Under the pieces are notes generated by a model. That model worked only from the letters and a program-made list of their open reading frames with translations. It was not told the origin of the DNA and made no database searches. The position numbers and the translations under genes are program-made. Shown in pieces: positions 61,930 through 64,000 of a DNA stretch of 64,000 bases. Every line of letters begins with the position of its first letter. The first letter of the stretch is position 1. This DNA is from Variovorax sp. V93 (GTDB taxonomy: Bacteria > Pseudomonadota > Gammaproteobacteria > Burkholderiales > Burkholderiaceae_C), in NCBI RefSeq assembly GCF_041154485.1, contig NZ_AP028669.1, positions 1,178,001 to 1,242,000 of the forward strand, given 5' to 3'.

Positions 61930-62589
61930 ATGAACAACAAGATCTTGAAACGACGCGGCTTCGGCCGCCTGGTTCTGGCCAGCGCCTTGCTCTTCGGTGC
62001 CGCGACGGCTTTCGTGCGTCCGGCGCAGGCCGCCGACGAAGCGCCTGACGCGCTGGTGAAGCGTTTGTCGACCGACGTGCTCGAAACCATCAAGGCCGAC
62101 ACCTCCATCAAGGCGGGCGACATCAACAAGATCATGGTGCTGGTCGACAGCAAGATCATGCCCAACGTCAACTTCCAGCGCATGACGGCCTCCGCCGTCG
62201 GCCCGGCATGGCGCCAGGCCACGCCCGAGCAGCAGAAGAAGCTGCAGGAAGAATTCAAGACCCTGCTGGTGCGCACCTATGCCGGCGCGCTCGACCAGGT
62301 GAGCGACCAGACGGTCACGGTGCGCCCGTTCCGCGGGTCGCCTGAAGATACCGAGGTGCTGGTTCGCACCGAGGTCAAGGGCCGGGGCGATCCGGTGCAG
62401 CTCGACTACCGGCTCGAGAAAACGCCCGGCCAGGGCGGCGGCTGGAAGGTCTACAACCTCAATGTGCTGGGCGTCTGGCTGGTCGACACCTACCGCACCC
62501 AGTTCTCGCAGGAAATCAACGCCCGCGGCATCGACGGCCTGATTGCAGCGCTGGCGGCGCGCAACAAGGGCAACAACGGCAAGAGCTGA
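61930..62589 (+). CDS. mlaC: Periplasmic phospholipid shuttle MlaC
   Basis: This 219-residue periplasmic carrier moves phospholipids between MlaA and MlaD. A signal peptide with a basic start (MNNKILKRRGFGRLVL) ends near AQA (about residue 34). The MlaC (Ttg2D) family body includes KIMPNVNFQRMTASAVGPAWRQATPEQQKKLQEEFKTLLVRTYAGAL and GGWKVYNLNVLGVWLVDTYRTQF. The 183-base gap after mlaA shows no clear terminator or promoter, so the operon probably continues. mlaB follows after 4 bases. Confidence 0.95.
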   Translation: MNNKILKRRGFGRLVLASALLFGAATAFVRPAQAADEAPDALVKRLSTDVLETIKADTSIKAGDINKIMVLVDSKIMPNVNFQRMTASAVGPAWRQATPEQQKKLQEEFKTLLVRTYAGALDQVSDQTVTVRPFRGSPEDTEVLVRTEVKGRGDPVQLDYRLEKTPGQGGGWKVYNLNVLGVWLVDTYRTQFSQEINARGIDGLIAALAARNKGNNGKS

Positions 62590-62593
62590 GGCC

Positions 62594-62866
62594 ATGCTGG
62601 TCCTGCCCTCCAAACTCACCCACGATGAAGCCCCGGCCTGCATGCGCATGCTGCAGCAGGGGCTGACGGGGCAGACCGACACATCCACGGTGGTGGACGC
62701 CAGCGCGCTCGCGCAGTTCGATTCCTCGGCCTTGGCGGTGCTGCTGGAGTGCCGCCGCGAATCGAGCGCGCTCGGCCGGGGCTTCGCGGTCAAGGGGCTT
62801 TCGCCGCGGCTGCGCGAACTGGCTGCGCTCTACGGCATCGCGGGGCTTCTGCCGGCGGCGCCCTGA
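62594..62866 (+). CDS. mlaB: STAS-domain protein MlaB
   Basis: This 90-residue cytoplasmic STAS-domain subunit of the MlaFEDB complex binds and stabilises MlaF. The core STVVDASALAQFDSSALAVLLECRRESSALGRGFAVKGLSPRLRELAALYG fits STAS proteins (DSSALAVLL is the conserved loop). It lies 4 bases after mlaC, completing the six-gene mla operon. Confidence 0.9.
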   Translation: MLVLPSKLTHDEAPACMRMLQQGLTGQTDTSTVVDASALAQFDSSALAVLLECRRESSALGRGFAVKGLSPRLRELAALYGIAGLLPAAP

Positions 62867-62953
62867 CCGCAGGCGGCCCGGCAGCGGCCGCGTCAGGGCA
62901 TCCGGCCGCCGCCAAGCGGCCTGCGGGGCGGGCCCGTAAAATCGCCGGCTCCC

Positions 62954-63901
62954 ATGCCCGCGATCTCATTCCAATCGGTCTCCAAGACCTACCCTCCCTC
63001 CAGACAGCAGCGGGCCCAAGGCAAGCAGGGGCTGCGCGCCGTCGACGAGGTCAGCTTCCAGATCGAGCCGGGCGAGTTCTTCGGCCTGCTCGGGCCCAAT
63101 GGCGCGGGCAAGACCACGCTCATCAGCATGCTGGCCGGCCTGTCCCGTCCCACGGCCGGCGCCATCAGCGTCCATGGCTTCGACGTGCAGCGCGACTATG
63201 CCGAGGCCCGGCGCCAGCTCGGCATCGTGCCGCAGGAGCTGGTGTTCGACCCCTTCTTCAACGTGCGCGAATCGCTGCGCATCCAGTCGGGCTACTTCGG
63301 CATCAAGAACAACGAGCCCTGGATCGACGAGCTGCTGCAAAGCCTGGGCCTGGCCGACAAGGCCACGGCCAACATGCGCCAGCTCTCGGGCGGCATGAAG
63401 CGCCGGGTGCTGGTGGCGCAGGCGCTGGTGCACAAGCCGCCCGTGATCGTGCTGGACGAGCCCACCGCCGGGGTCGACGTCGAATTGCGCCAGACGCTCT
63501 GGCAGTTCGTCGCCAGGCTCAACAAAGAGGGCAGCACCGTGCTGCTGACCACCCACTACCTCGAAGAGGCGGAGGCGCTGTGCAGCCGCATCGCGATGCT
63601 CAAGCTCGGCAAGGTGATCGCCCTGGACCGCACCAGCGAGCTCCTGAAGTCGGCCGCCAGCAACGTGCTGCGCTTCAAGACCGACGCCATGCTGCCCTGG
63701 GCCATCGCGCAGCATGCGCGCATCACCGGGCGCATCGTGCAGCTGCCGGCGCAGAACGCCCATGAAGTCGAACAACTGCTGGCCGCGATCCGCGAAGCCG
63801 GCGTCGCAGTGGAAGACGTGGAAATGCGCAAGGCCGACCTGGAAGACGTGTTCATCGACCTGATGGCGGGCGAGCAGACGCCGTTGGAGGTTGCAAGATG
63901 A
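62954..63901 (+). CDS. ABC-2 type exporter ATP-binding protein (YadG-like)
   Basis: This 315-residue ATPase of an ABC-2 type exporter has Walker A GPNGAGKTT, signature LSGGMKRRVLVAQALVHKPP, Walker B VIVLDEPTAGVDVELRQ and switch LLTTHYLEEAEALCSRIAML. YadG/YadH-type exporters next to mla genes are common in betaproteobacteria; the substrate is unknown. It follows mlaB by 87 bases that contain a long GC-rich dyad (CCGCAGGC 62867-62874 with GCCTGCGG 62919-62926). The stop overlaps the permease start as ATGA. Confidence 0.9.
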   Translation: MPAISFQSVSKTYPPSRQQRAQGKQGLRAVDEVSFQIEPGEFFGLLGPNGAGKTTLISMLAGLSRPTAGAISVHGFDVQRDYAEARRQLGIVPQELVFDPFFNVRESLRIQSGYFGIKNNEPWIDELLQSLGLADKATANMRQLSGGMKRRVLVAQALVHKPPVIVLDEPTAGVDVELRQTLWQFVARLNKEGSTVLLTTHYLEEAEALCSRIAMLKLGKVIALDRTSELLKSAASNVLRFKTDAMLPWAIAQHARITGRIVQLPAQNAHEVEQLLAAIREAGVAVEDVEMRKADLEDVFIDLMAGEQTPLEVAR

Positions 63902-64000
63902 TGGCCGTGACGGGTTGGCACGCGCTGCTCTACAAGGAAACGCTGCGCTTCTGGAAGGTCGGCTTCCAGACCGTCGGCGCGCCGGTGCTCACCGCGCTGC
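63898..64000 (+). CDS. ABC-2 type exporter permease (YadH-like), 3' end cut off
   Basis: Only the first 34 codons are visible. The start MMAVTGWHALLYKETLRFWKVGFQTVGAPVL matches the N-terminal cytoplasmic helix and first membrane segment of YadH-type ABC-2 permeases. The ATG overlaps the ATPase stop by four bases, so this is the membrane partner of the preceding gene. Confidence 0.8.
   Translation, partial: MMAVTGWHALLYKETLRFWKVGFQTVGAPVLTAL

Noticed and set aside
62867..62926. Long GC-rich dyad between mlaB and the ABC ATPase gene, considered as terminator or repeat.
   Set aside because: The 8-bp arms are 44 bases apart, with no T run. It may only reflect base composition, so it is mentioned in the ATPase entry but not called.

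Overview
The window is a GC-rich chromosomal segment, almost certainly from a betaproteobacterium of the family Comamonadaceae and most likely Variovorax or a close relative. This rests on the gene families and gene orders (pilMNOPQ-aroKB-dgt, mlaFEDACB, resB-ccsA next to cytochrome c4, msrPQ, cyaY beside lptM-lysA), on the codon use, and on short palindromic intergenic repeats of the kind seen across Comamonadaceae. It is gene-dense core genome with an iron-uptake cluster and a polyol-use operon. There is no tRNA, rRNA, CRISPR array, prophage or complete insertion sequence, and no stretch over 300 bases lacks a gene. About 58 protein genes are called; the first and last are cut by the window edges.

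Layout. 1-8026 (+): polyol catabolic operon, with an ABC permease (partial) and ATPase, a D-arabinitol 4-dehydrogenase, a SmoS-type sorbitol dehydrogenase, a fructose-6-phosphate aldolase-like protein, a PfkB sugar kinase, an AraC regulator and xylulokinase. 8050-10291: a shared terminator, a REP-like repeat, and groES-groEL (-) under a perfect CIRCE operator plus a sigma32-like promoter. 10323-20791: metal and cofactor uptake region with a TonB siderophore receptor and DUF4198 protein (-), a phospholipase D lipoprotein (-), a second siderophore receptor, a PepSY protein, a 60-residue membrane protein and a PqqU-type PQQ receptor (+); Fur-box-like sites lie before both siderophore receptors. 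20795-25064 (-): XRE-cupin regulator, polar amino acid ABC transporter and FAD amine/amino-acid oxidoreductase. 25129-28364: metK (-) and two tandem lipid A-type acyltransferases (+). 28377-34447: alpha/beta hydrolase and engB (-), cytochrome c4 and the system II cytochrome c assembly pair (+). 34565-40618: msrPQ (+), lptM-lysA (-), cyaY (+), PBP1a (-). 40859-51507 (+): pilMNOPQ, aroK, aroB, dgt, an MFS transporter, a DUF1415 protein and a methyltransferase. 51542-52345: a REP-associated transposase followed by an AT-rich segment with a direct repeat. 52421-58682 (+): gltBD. 58781-62866 (+): mlaFEDACB phospholipid transport operon. 62954-64000 (+): a YadG/YadH-type ABC exporter (partial).

How the genes work together. 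In the polyol operon, polyols imported by the ABC system would be oxidised to ketoses (D-arabinitol to D-xylulose, sorbitol to fructose), phosphorylated by xylulokinase or the PfkB kinase, and passed to the pentose phosphate or triose pools; the aldolase-like protein could split fructose 6-phosphate. The Pseudomonas mtl operon (MtlEFGK, MtlD, MtlY, MtlZ, MtlR) is the closest familiar layout. In the mla operon all six classical components, including the outer-membrane lipoprotein MlaA, sit in one transcription unit.

The most unusual local feature is an 86-bp structured repeat that seems to have inserted exactly at the ancestral mlaF/mlaE ATGA junction. It carries a 29-codon mini-ORF that keeps an ATGA stop/start overlap with mlaE. 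Nothing here looks like a wholly undescribed multi-gene system.
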